The position numbers and the translations under genes are program-made. Below, piece by piece: positions 4,788 through 11,533 of a stretch of DNA of 11,533 nt; the first letter of the stretch is position 1; each line of letters begins with the position of its first letter. The notes under the pieces are model-generated. The model was not told the origin of the DNA, searched no databases, and saw only the letters and a list, made by a program, of their open reading frames with translations. Source of the stretch: Clostridia bacterium (GTDB taxonomy: Bacteria; CBDUZB01; JAGLHV01); assembly GCA_030595925.1 (NCBI GenBank), contig JAUVLC010000076.1, forward strand, positions 1 to 11,533, written 5' to 3'.

Positions 4788-5597
4788 ATGATAAAAAATA
4801 TTATTATAGGGTTTATCTTTTTTTTGTTTCTTGGTTCAACTGAGGTTTATGCCGGTTTTTCGGTGATAGGGGAATTAACCAGAGAAAGAGCTGTCCAGTG
4901 CGGAGAAAAATTTGAGGAAAAAATTCTTTTAAAAAATAAGGGAGATGTTTCTACTAAAGTAAAAATTTATCAAACGGATTATCTTTTTTTTGCTGATGGG
5001 AAAAACATCTATGGAGAACCGGGGAGTATTCCCCGTTCTAACGGTAAGTGGATTACAATAGATACTACCCGGTTGGTTATTCCTCCTAAAAATACTGCTT
5101 CTTTTGGTTATATGGTTTGCTTACCTCAAAAAAAAGATTTAAAGGGGACCTATTGGAGTATAATTATGGTAGAATCAATACCTTCCATAACTCCGGAAAA
5201 AAAGAAAGATAAAAAAAGAAAAGGTGACTTTGGCATTCAGACTCGTATACGTTATGGGATACAAATTGTTACCAATATTATGGATACAGGAACCCGTAAT
5301 ATAAAGTTTTTAGATAAGAAATTAATTTATGAAAAAGGAAAAAAGATTTTTCAATTAGATATTGAAAATACCGGAGAAAGATTGCTTGTTCCTTTTGTCT
5401 GGGCAGAGTTTTATAATAAAAATGGAATAAATATCGGACGTTTTGAAAGCAAAAAATTGCGAATTTATCCTGAATGTTCGGTAAGGCACAGTATTGATTT
5501 AACTACTGTGAAGAAGGGAAAATATAAAGTTTTAGTAATAGTTGATAATGAAGATGGATCTGTTTTTGGAGCACGATATAATTTAAGGATTAAGTAA
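4788..5597 (+). CDS. Periplasmic chaperone-like protein with two Ig-like domains (269 aa)
   Basis: The likely role is to stabilise the secreted subunits in the periplasm and deliver them to the outer-membrane protein encoded next. Residues 1-22 are a signal peptide (cleavage after VYA). Domain 1 (about 23-132) looks like an Ig-type beta-sandwich: ILLKNKGDVSTKVKIY, the tail SNGKWITI, VIPPKNTASFGYMVCLP and GTYWSIIMVES. That order resembles the N-terminal domain of PapD-like and DUF916-like proteins. A Lys-rich linker (136-147) leads to a second Ig-like domain (about 150-269). The total of about 247 mature residues is slightly longer than classical PapD-type chaperones. I cannot point with certainty to the Arg/Lys pair that anchors subunit C-termini in PapD. 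GGGGAAAG precedes the ATG, 13 nt after subunit 3. The stop codon overlaps the usher-like ATG by one base, implying translational coupling. Confidence 0.65.
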   Translation: MIKNIIIGFIFFLFLGSTEVYAGFSVIGELTRERAVQCGEKFEEKILLKNKGDVSTKVKIYQTDYLFFADGKNIYGEPGSIPRSNGKWITIDTTRLVIPPKNTASFGYMVCLPQKKDLKGTYWSIIMVESIPSITPEKKKDKKRKGDFGIQTRIRYGIQIVTNIMDTGTRNIKFLDKKLIYEKGKKIFQLDIENTGERLLVPFVWAEFYNKNGINIGRFESKKLRIYPECSVRHSIDLTTVKKGKYKVLVIVDNEDGSVFGARYNLRIK

Positions 5598-8376
5598 TGA
5601 GAAAAGCATTTTTCCTTTTTTTTTTATTCTATTTTCTTTTAATTCCGCTGAAAGTAAAGAATTTATAGTTAAAGCAAAATTAACCTCTCCGAAATTCCTA
5701 AAAATAGAACCAGGAAAAATTGTTACCTGTAGTTTTCTTGTCTCTAATCATTCCCGCCGCAAGGAGAAATTTTTTGAAAAACTGAATCTTCCCAGTGGAT
5801 GGCAAGTAATTGTTTCCGGAAAACTTCATTTTGAATTAAAACCAAAACAAAAAGAGCTTAGAGTAATGGCTTTTTTTGTTCCTAACTCTTGTCCGGCAGG
5901 TCGTTATCATATGACTTATTATGTCGGAAGTCATAGCAATCATAAAATCACTGATAATGTTTCTTTTTCGGTGCTTGTTCTACCCGTCATAAAATTGAAG
6001 ATATTGGTAGAAAACAAGCCGGAGGTAGTTCTGGCCGGTGAGCCTTATAAAGTAAAATTACGCTTGATTAATCAAGGCAATAGTAAAAGAGATTTAAAAT
6101 TAGAAGTAAAGGGAATTCCTGATTATTCGTTAAAAATGCCGGTATCGGAGATAAGTCTTAAAGCCGGGGAATCTGTGCCTTTAGAGATTAAAGTGAAAAC
6201 AGATACAAGATTAAAGAAAGAAATAAAACATATTATTACCGTTAAAGCCAGTACAAAAAAATTAAAAAAAGAGGTTGTTTCTACAACTACAAGCCAGGTA
6301 ATTTTAACTGAAATTATACCCAGAATAACCTGTAAATTTGATCCTTATCATAGAATTCCCTCCCAAATAAAGTTAATTGGTGTAAAGGAAGACAGAGAGA
6401 CTGCTTTTCAAGTGGAATTTTCCGGTTCGGGAAAGTTAGATGAAGAAGGAAAAACCGGAGTTGATTTTTTGTTCAGGGGAGATGATATTTACAATAAAAG
6501 TATTTATGGAAAAAGAGATGAATATTATTTAAATTATTATTCTAAATTATTAGATTTTTTTGTTGGTGACAAGAACTATTCTCTTTCTCCTTTAACGGAA
6601 AGATACAAATATGGGCGGGGAGCAGAAATAGAGATTTATCCCGCAGACTTTACATTAGGAACATTTTATTTGAAAAGTAGATGGGAAAATCCCGAAGAAG
6701 AACGGGTAGGAACATATGTTGAATATAAATTTAATGATTACTTTAATGTTAAGGGAAATTTTTTGAATAAAAACAAGGAATTGTATAATGACAAAATTAC
6801 TAGTTTCCAGACACAAATAAAACCAACTGAAAAATTAAATCTTGAGTTGGAATATGGTTATTGCAATAGTCGGAGGGAAGGAAGATTTAATGATAGTGCT
6901 TATAGCGTAGATTTTGAAGGGGAAGTTTATAACCGGGTATATTATAGTCTCAAAAAAATTTATGCTAACCCAAATTTTTTTGGGTATTATAACGATATTG
7001 ATTATAATTTTCAAAGATTAGTTTTTCCGATTTATGATAAATTGCGTGGAAAGATGTCTTATCACAATTATAAGAATAATCTTGATAGGGATGTTATTCG
7101 GGAAGTAGCGGCAAAAGAAGAATCTTACGAAGTAGGAATTTCTTATCCGGTTAACCATGGTATGCATATTTATTTAGATTATAAAGATTTTCGAAGAAAG
7201 GATGAGCTTTTGCCGGCAGACTATGATTATGGAGAAAACTTATTGAGATTGAGGTTAGAGCAAACCTTCCGGAAAATTAGCATTCATTCTTATATAGAAA
7301 GAGGTAGATTTGAAAACGAGCTTTTTAATAATGAAAATAACTATTTAGAAAGATATGCCTTTTACGCGTATTTTCGTCCCAATTATAAGCAATCCTATAG
7401 TGTTTATACGAAAATTGGACATAATAGTTTTTCGGGAAGCCCCCAAAAAGCAAAAAGTACCGGTGTTTTGGGTACCTGGCATATTAATAATTTTTATTTT
7501 AATTTGAATTATAAGCACTATAAAGGTGATAATCTTCAACAGCATAATATCTTTTCTAAATTTTTCTATACGTTGCCCAATAACCATTCTTTATCGTTAA
7601 AAGGTCATTGGTTTAGATATGAAGAAAAAAAAGAAGAAAAAACTTCTTTTTTTCTCGTCTATACTGTTCCATGGGGAATACCGGTAAAGAAAAGAGAATT
7701 TATTGGAAGTGTTAAAGGAAAGGTTTATGACGGAGAAAAAGGGGAAAAGGTGCCGATTGTTAATGTAATTTTAAGAATCAACGGAGCAACGGCAATTACC
7801 GATAAAAAAGGCAGATTTGTCTTTCCCTCACTTAAACCGGGAACTTGTTTTTTAATGATAGAGAATAGTTCTATCGGATTGAATCGCCTGGCAGATAAAA
7901 AGTTACCTATTAAAGTCATAGTAAAAGGAGGAGAGGTTACTAAGATTAAAATTGGGATAGTAAATTCCGGTACTATTTCAGGAGAAGTAATATTTTTTGC
8001 TAGTAAAAAGAAAAAAGATAAAATTTTAAAAGATAACGTTTTTTTAATTGGGTCAGAACAAACTGATTATCTGCAAGGGAGTGATAAAAATAATTTAAGA
8101 GAAAAAAAAGCTCTAAGTAATGTACTGGTAGAAATTAATAATGACCGGGAAATTTTTAGAGAAAACACGAATGAAAAAGGGGAGTTTTATTTTAAGAATA
8201 TAAGGCCTGGAAAATGGACTTTAAAATTTTATGACTACAATTTACCTGCATATCATTATTTTGAAAAAAACGAATTTCAGATTGAATTGAAACCGGGAGA
8301 AAAGCGGCAGTTTGTGATAAAAGTTTTACCTCGATTTAGGTCGATTAAAATTATTGACGAGGGAGAGATAAGATAG
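5597..8376 (+). CDS. Usher-like outer-membrane protein with Ig-like and carboxypeptidase-regulatory-like domains; frame broken at a T10 tract
   Basis: The probable secretion/assembly platform of the locus. The true start is ATG 5597: AAGGA lies 7 nt upstream and the start overlaps the chaperone stop. As read, that frame ends after 23 codons at TAG 5666. The main frame runs open from 5587 to 8376 but has no ATG, GTG or TTG before 5866. One extra T in the run at 5616-5625 joins them into a 926-residue protein with a normal signal peptide (MRKAFFLFF..., cleavage near NSA/ESKEF). Next come two NEW3/Ig-like domains (about 20-240). A long Tyr/Asn/Lys-rich region of alternating strands follows (about 250-700), typical of an outer-membrane barrel, with GDKNYSLSPL and YGRGAEIEI. 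Two carboxypeptidase-regulatory-like beta-sandwich domains close it (about 704-790 and 838-885, with TDKKGRFVF and TNEKGEFYF). Size and C-terminal sandwiches recall fimbrial ushers, but I see no plug domain or usher signature. The frame break could be phase variation, slippage, decay or an assembly error. Confidence 0.65.
5616..5625 (+). repeat. T10 homopolymer at the usher-like frame switch
   Basis: Ten consecutive T residues lie in the signal-peptide codons, 19 bases after the start. With T10 the ATG frame stops at 5666; with T11 (or T8) it fuses to the 8376 frame and encodes a well-formed signal peptide. Homopolymers of this length near the 5' end are classic slipped-strand contingency sites and also frequent sites of sequencing error. 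Confidence 0.85.
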
Positions 8377-8400
8377 AAATTGAATATACACAAAGAAAAG

Positions 8401-8420
8401 AAATGATAGTCCATTCATTT
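8401..8420. terminator. Weak hairpin between convergent genes
   Basis: AAATGA (8401-8406) pairs with TCATTT (8415-8420) in the 73-bp gap between the usher-like gene and the minus-strand operon. It is AT-rich and lacks a long T tract, so termination here is only a possibility. No better terminator is visible in the gap. Confidence 0.25.
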
Positions 8421-8449
8421 TATCAGGATATGCTAAGAAAATGATTATT

Positions 8450-9373
8450 TTAACGGGCCATAAATAACACTGCTGCCAAACTTAAACCAATACTTACTTT
8501 GGTAAGTATTTTATCATCTTTGTCCATTGTGTAGTTTGCTTTTTTTGAATTTTTATTGGACGTAAGAGAAGTTTTAGAATATTGGTTGATAGGTTTTTGC
8601 TTGGCCAGACTGCGTTTGACTTCCTTGTTTATAATTTTTTTGAATGTAGATGATTTTTGAATAATTTTGGAAATTTTATTTTCGTTAATTGGCGAATATG
8701 GTTTATCCAAAAGGCTTAGTTTGTCTTTTAGCATAGAAAGTTCTTTGTTTATTTTTGCAATTTGGTAGACGCTAACATTTTTTCTTTTTATTGTATTTTT
8801 CCCTGTGGGTTTTATGTTTTGTATTTTGTTTAATTGTGTTTTTAAGATAGAAAGTTCTTTGTTTATTTTTGTAATTTGGTAGCTGCGAACATTTTTTCCT
8901 TTTGTTGTATTTTTCCCAGTGGGTTTTGTCTTTTGTATTTTGTTTAATTGTGTTTTTAGGATCAAAAGTTCTTTGTTTATTTCTGTAATTTGTTCCACAC
9001 TAACGTTTTTAACATCTTTTGTTGTTGTTTTTTCTTTGGGTAAAGATTTTGTGTTGGACATTCTATTTAGTTGTGTTTTTAGGCTGGTGATTCTTTTTAT
9101 TAATACTTTTTGGTATTCCAATAATGTTTGATTAAGTTTATTGTATTCATGTAAAGCTAAAAGTAAGTCTTCTCTGGTAACAGTAGCTGTGGGACGAAAA
9201 TAACCGCTACCATATTTGTTTATAAATTTGTTTAATATTTTCTGATTGTCAAAATCGTTAACTGCTTTTTTTACTGCCGGGCGTACATCTTTATACTCTT
9301 TTGCGTAAACAACGGAATTTAAAAGAAAAGTACATAATACGGTAAAACCTGATATAAGTAATTTTTTTTTCAT
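8450..9373 (-). CDS. SLH-domain, coiled-coil, C-terminally anchored envelope protein (Omp-alpha-like, 307 aa)
   Basis: Probably a rod that links peptidoglycan to the outer membrane. Residues 1-24 are a signal peptide (ending VVYA). Residues 25-80 look like one S-layer homology domain: YKDVRPAVKKAV, then GYFRPTATVTREDLLLAL, the family's typical FRP-x-x-x-x-TRE ending. Residues 85-222 are coiled coil built on 38-residue repeats (INKELxILKTQLNKIQ). Residues 223-285 are Lys/Ser/Asn-rich, and 290-306 form a hydrophobic C-terminal segment (SIGLSLAAVLFMA). Signal peptide, SLH, rod and C-terminal anchor is the plan of Thermotoga Omp-alpha, though this protein is shorter; OmpM-type proteins have a barrel instead. 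The start is clear: GGAGGGAG precedes the ATG within the 13-nt gap after the PorV-like gene. It is the last gene of the minus-strand operon. Confidence 0.75.
   Translation of the reverse strand: MKKKLLISGFTVLCTFLLNSVVYAKEYKDVRPAVKKAVNDFDNQKILNKFINKYGSGYFRPTATVTREDLLLALHEYNKLNQTLLEYQKVLIKRITSLKTQLNRMSNTKSLPKEKTTTKDVKNVSVEQITEINKELLILKTQLNKIQKTKPTGKNTTKGKNVRSYQITKINKELSILKTQLNKIQNIKPTGKNTIKRKNVSVYQIAKINKELSMLKDKLSLLDKPYSPINENKISKIIQKSSTFKKIINKEVKRSLAKQKPINQYSKTSLTSNKNSKKANYTMDKDDKILTKVSIGLSLAAVLFMAR
8708..9100 (-). repeat. 114-bp in-frame repeats encoding the coiled coil
   Basis: An exact 114-bp (38-codon) period is visible, for example in AAAGTTCTTTGTTTAT ending its AAAG at 8740, 8854 and 8968. 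Two full copies and one partial copy are closely alike, with a more diverged fourth (about 40 codons) at the 5' side of the gene. The high DNA identity suggests fairly recent expansion, so coil length may vary between strains. Confidence 0.8.
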
Positions 9374-9386
9374 TTTACTCCCTCCA

Positions 9387-10421
9387 TTAAAAGAATTCTA
9401 TAATTAAAGAAATTCTATGTTTATTTCCTAATCGATAAGAACCGAAGGCATAATCTATTTGAAAACTATGCTCTAAAATATTTACTTTAGCTCCGGTACC
9501 TATTGTCCAATTAATATGATTGTTTATGTCCGATATGTTTCCGTATCTATTTTCAAGAGCGAGTTCGTCTATCCCGGCTCTTAAACTTAATAAAGAGATT
9601 TTAGAAGATGGTAATAAATAATTAAACTCGGCACCCAGATGAGTACATAATGGTTGTTTTTGGGTTTGTATCAAATCCATAAGGCCTATTATTGAGGTTA
9701 ATTTTTTCTTTAAAAATTTATAAGAAGTGCCGACTTTAATTTTTAACGGGCTCTTATCCTTGTGTCCGTTGTCCCATTTTAATTTTATTTCGTTTTGGAG
9801 GAGAAGTCCTAATTTTAAATCCTGGTCAAGGGAATAAATTAAACCGGCATCCAATCCATAGCCTATAGCGGAAGCATCTTTTACTTTAGTGAATTTTTGG
9901 GTTATTAATTTAAAATTTCCACCTACTAAAAAATTACCGGACCCCAATGGCCGGCCGTAAGAAATTAAGTAGGCATTTTCCCGGTCACTAAGTGTATCTC
10001 TTATTATTTCTCCGGAAGTATCCATCCATGTATAGGGAATATTATTCAGTCCACAGTGAATCCAGCTAATGGCAAATGAACCGCCTATTGTTCTTAACCC
10101 AATTTTATCTGCGGGTAGTAAAATACTGAGAAATTGATATTTAGGGGTAATGTCTTCTATGCCGTCCCATTGGCTGCTTGCCAGGGACTGAATCATAGTG
10201 GTTAAAGCTATCTTGTCGGATGTTCCCAGTCCGGCGGGGTTCCAGTATGCTGCAGTAGCATCATCACTAACAGCAGTAAAAGCTCCTCCCATACCAAGTG
10301 CACGTGCACCAACACCGATATTCAGGAAAGCCGCTGCGTTTGTTCCTGCCCGGCAGGGTTGGGTTGCAAAGAAAAAAATACAGAATAAGGGAACTATGCC
10401 GATTAGATTTTTTAATTTCAT
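9387..10421 (-). CDS. PorV/PorQ (UPF0164)-family outer-membrane protein (344 aa)
   Basis: This is an outer-membrane beta-barrel of the FadL-like PorV/PorQ group. In type IX secretion PorV binds the C-terminal signal of cargo and shuttles it from the translocon to the attachment complex. The family hallmark follows the signal peptide: NIGVGARALGMGGAFTAVSD, then DATAAYWNPAGL. The rest alternates barrel strands and turns, ending in a typical C-terminal strand with a terminal Phe (ISLIIEFF). The start is placed at ATG 10421, since GAGG lies 9 nt upstream and a good signal peptide (residues 1-25, ending CRA) begins there. A GTG at 10436 overlaps the previous stop but has no ribosome-binding site. 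It sits 11 nt after the FlgD-Ig-tailed gene. Many phyla carry several UPF0164 paralogues, so a non-T9SS role is possible. Confidence 0.85.
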   Translation of the reverse strand: MKLKNLIGIVPLFCIFFFATQPCRAGTNAAAFLNIGVGARALGMGGAFTAVSDDATAAYWNPAGLGTSDKIALTTMIQSLASSQWDGIEDITPKYQFLSILLPADKIGLRTIGGSFAISWIHCGLNNIPYTWMDTSGEIIRDTLSDRENAYLISYGRPLGSGNFLVGGNFKLITQKFTKVKDASAIGYGLDAGLIYSLDQDLKLGLLLQNEIKLKWDNGHKDKSPLKIKVGTSYKFLKKKLTSIIGLMDLIQTQKQPLCTHLGAEFNYLLPSSKISLLSLRAGIDELALENRYGNISDINNHINWTIGTGAKVNILEHSFQIDYAFGSYRLGNKHRISLIIEFF

Positions 10422-10432
10422 TTTTATTATCC

Positions 10433-11503
10433 TCACTTTCTGAATATAGCTAATGATTTGTATTTTCTATGTTCACCGGATACATCTTTGGCTATAATTT
10501 CACATAAATAAATACCACTGGCTAACTTTTGATTGGCGTAATTGGTTCCTTTCCACCGGTCATTAATATGTTCCCCTACGGTTCGTTCTTGTTCTTTAAT
10601 TAATGTTTTTATTAATTTTCCTCCCAGATCATAGATATTGATAGTTATTCGGGCTTGATGGGATAGGACATATTTTATTACAATTTCCTCCTTATAAGGG
10701 TCAAAAGGACTGGGGTAAGGAATTAAATCTACAATTGTTTTTCTTTTTACTGTAAATATTGCTGATTGTGTACAGGATTTGGGTTCTTTATAACCCACAT
10801 CTTCAACATAAATAGTTACGAGATATCTTTTTCCTGTCTCTAATGCTGTTTCTTCGTATCTATATGAAATTGAATTTCCATTTGAATTGTAAATTTCAGG
10901 ATGTTCGGATGCTCTAATCTCAATGACATTACTACCTTGATATTCATCGATGGTCATTGTTAATGAATTCAGGTTGATTCCCAACCCTTCATCAGAAACG
11001 GTAGATTGAATGAGCGGATGAATGCCGGTATAACCGTTATTACCGGGTTGTAAAATAGTAATTTGAGGAGCTTGATTAATCTGAATATTTATTTTGTACA
11101 TCCCCGAATAAGGGGTTTCGCTTTTAATTCTCCATTGAATATAATTATTGCTTCCTTCTTCAAAAAAGTCTTCATTCCCATAAGTTTGATCAGGGATAGT
11201 AATTTTAAAGCGGATTTGGGTTGGTGAATAGGTATAATCAACAGTTGCATTATCTCGCCAATTATGCCAGTTTTCATTAGCATAACCACTATTTGATATG
11301 CGGTATTCGATATCATTAGTATTTATGACTACATCACACGTAGCAGTGATTAGACAGGTTACAGTAGTAGTGTTTTGACATTCAGATGAGAGAGGGGATT
11401 GGTCGGTAAAATTAATTTCAGCATGGAGTAAACCATGGTTGAATATTAATAATAAAAAAAATAAACACATTTCTTTTAATATCAAAATTACCTTCTTAAG
11501 CAC
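10433..11503 (-). CDS. Secreted protein with Ig-like region and FlgD-Ig/T9SS type-A-like C-terminal domain (356 aa)
   Basis: This is a secreted, probably surface-attached protein of unknown specific function. The start is placed at GTG 11503, because GGAGG lies 8 nt before it and the signal peptide begins there; the ATG at 11518 adds five residues and lacks a Shine-Dalgarno. After the signal peptide (hydrophobic FLLLIF, ending LLHAEINF) comes an unassigned region (about 30-150) rich in Asn, Tyr and Thr. An Ig/cadherin-like segment (about 150-255) contains PQITILQPGNNGYTG and RYLVTIYVEDVG. The last ~90 residues are a FlgD-Ig-like domain: PYPSPFDPYKEE, ITINIYDLGGKLIKTL, DRWKGTNYANQKLASGIYLCEI. 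This domain resembles T9SS type-A sorting tails. It is the first visible gene of the minus-strand operon, directly ahead of the PorV-like gene, which suggests it is a client of that system. No promoter is visible in the 15 bases left. Confidence 0.75.
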   Translation of the reverse strand: MLKKVILILKEMCLFFLLLIFNHGLLHAEINFTDQSPLSSECQNTTTVTCLITATCDVVINTNDIEYRISNSGYANENWHNWRDNATVDYTYSPTQIRFKITIPDQTYGNEDFFEEGSNNYIQWRIKSETPYSGMYKINIQINQAPQITILQPGNNGYTGIHPLIQSTVSDEGLGINLNSLTMTIDEYQGSNVIEIRASEHPEIYNSNGNSISYRYEETALETGKRYLVTIYVEDVGYKEPKSCTQSAIFTVKRKTIVDLIPYPSPFDPYKEEIVIKYVLSHQARITINIYDLGGKLIKTLIKEQERTVGEHINDRWKGTNYANQKLASGIYLCEIIAKDVSGEHRKYKSLAIFRK

Positions 11504-11533
11504 AGATTGTTCCTCCATTTATATTACAGGAAA

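Noticed and set aside
8708-9100. CRISPR-like regular repeats
   Set aside because: The period is exactly 114 bp, a multiple of three within one reading frame, and encodes coiled-coil heptads; there are no spacers.
10198-10443. Plus-strand open frame opposite the PorV-like gene
   Set aside because: It is antisense to a clearly recognised family region, without ribosome-binding site or independent sequence character. Other antisense frames opposite the usher-like and SLH genes were dropped for the same reason.

Overview
The window looks like the genome of an uncultured, AT-rich, diderm (outer-membrane) bacterium. Evidence for an outer membrane: nearly every product has a signal peptide, there is a PorV/UPF0164-type barrel, a large putative barrel protein with Ig-like domains, and an SLH/coiled-coil/C-terminal-anchor protein resembling Thermotoga Omp-alpha. 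CHU_C-like and FlgD-Ig-like C-terminal domains next to a PorV homologue suggest a type IX secretion-like sorting system, as found in Bacteroidota/FCB bacteria and several candidate phyla. The exact phylum cannot be read from this window.

Layout. (1) 1-159: the 5' edge of an IS200/IS605-family element. The first 17 codons of its Y1 transposase run leftward off the window, with subterminal hairpins behind them. (2) 160-1794: the 3' remainder of a large secreted repeat protein (seven ~48-residue repeats, an FN3-like domain, a CHU_C-like C-terminal domain). It has lost its start and signal peptide at the IS boundary. (3) 1795-2126: gene-free, strongly pyrimidine-rich DNA. (4) 2127-2358: a sigma70-type promoter, a cyclic-di-GMP-I (GEMM-I) riboswitch and a strong intrinsic terminator. 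(5) 2386-8376: the most interesting part, a locus resembling a chaperone-usher fimbrial system. It encodes an unknown 142-aa secreted protein, two near-identical 163-aa pilin-like subunits, a third pilin-like subunit without the N-terminal extension, a two-Ig-domain chaperone-like protein, and a ~926-aa outer-membrane usher-like protein. A second strong terminator follows pilin 1, and an 11/12-match promoter lies directly in front of pilin 2. (6) 8450-11503, minus strand: a tight three-gene operon for a FlgD-Ig-tailed secreted protein, a PorV-like barrel and an Omp-alpha-like SLH protein, convergent with the fimbria-like locus.

How it may work together. Cyclic-di-GMP would set read-through into the 142-aa gene and pilin 1. 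The hairpin after pilin 1 would limit flow into the assembly genes, which also have their own promoter. The usher-like gene is out of frame with its only good start by one base at a T10 tract inside the signal-peptide codons. Expression could therefore depend on slippage (phase variation or transcriptional slippage), unless this is an assembly error. The fimbrial interpretation is an inference from gene order, signal peptides, subunit-like termini and domain architecture; I do not recognise these proteins as members of a named chaperone-usher clade.
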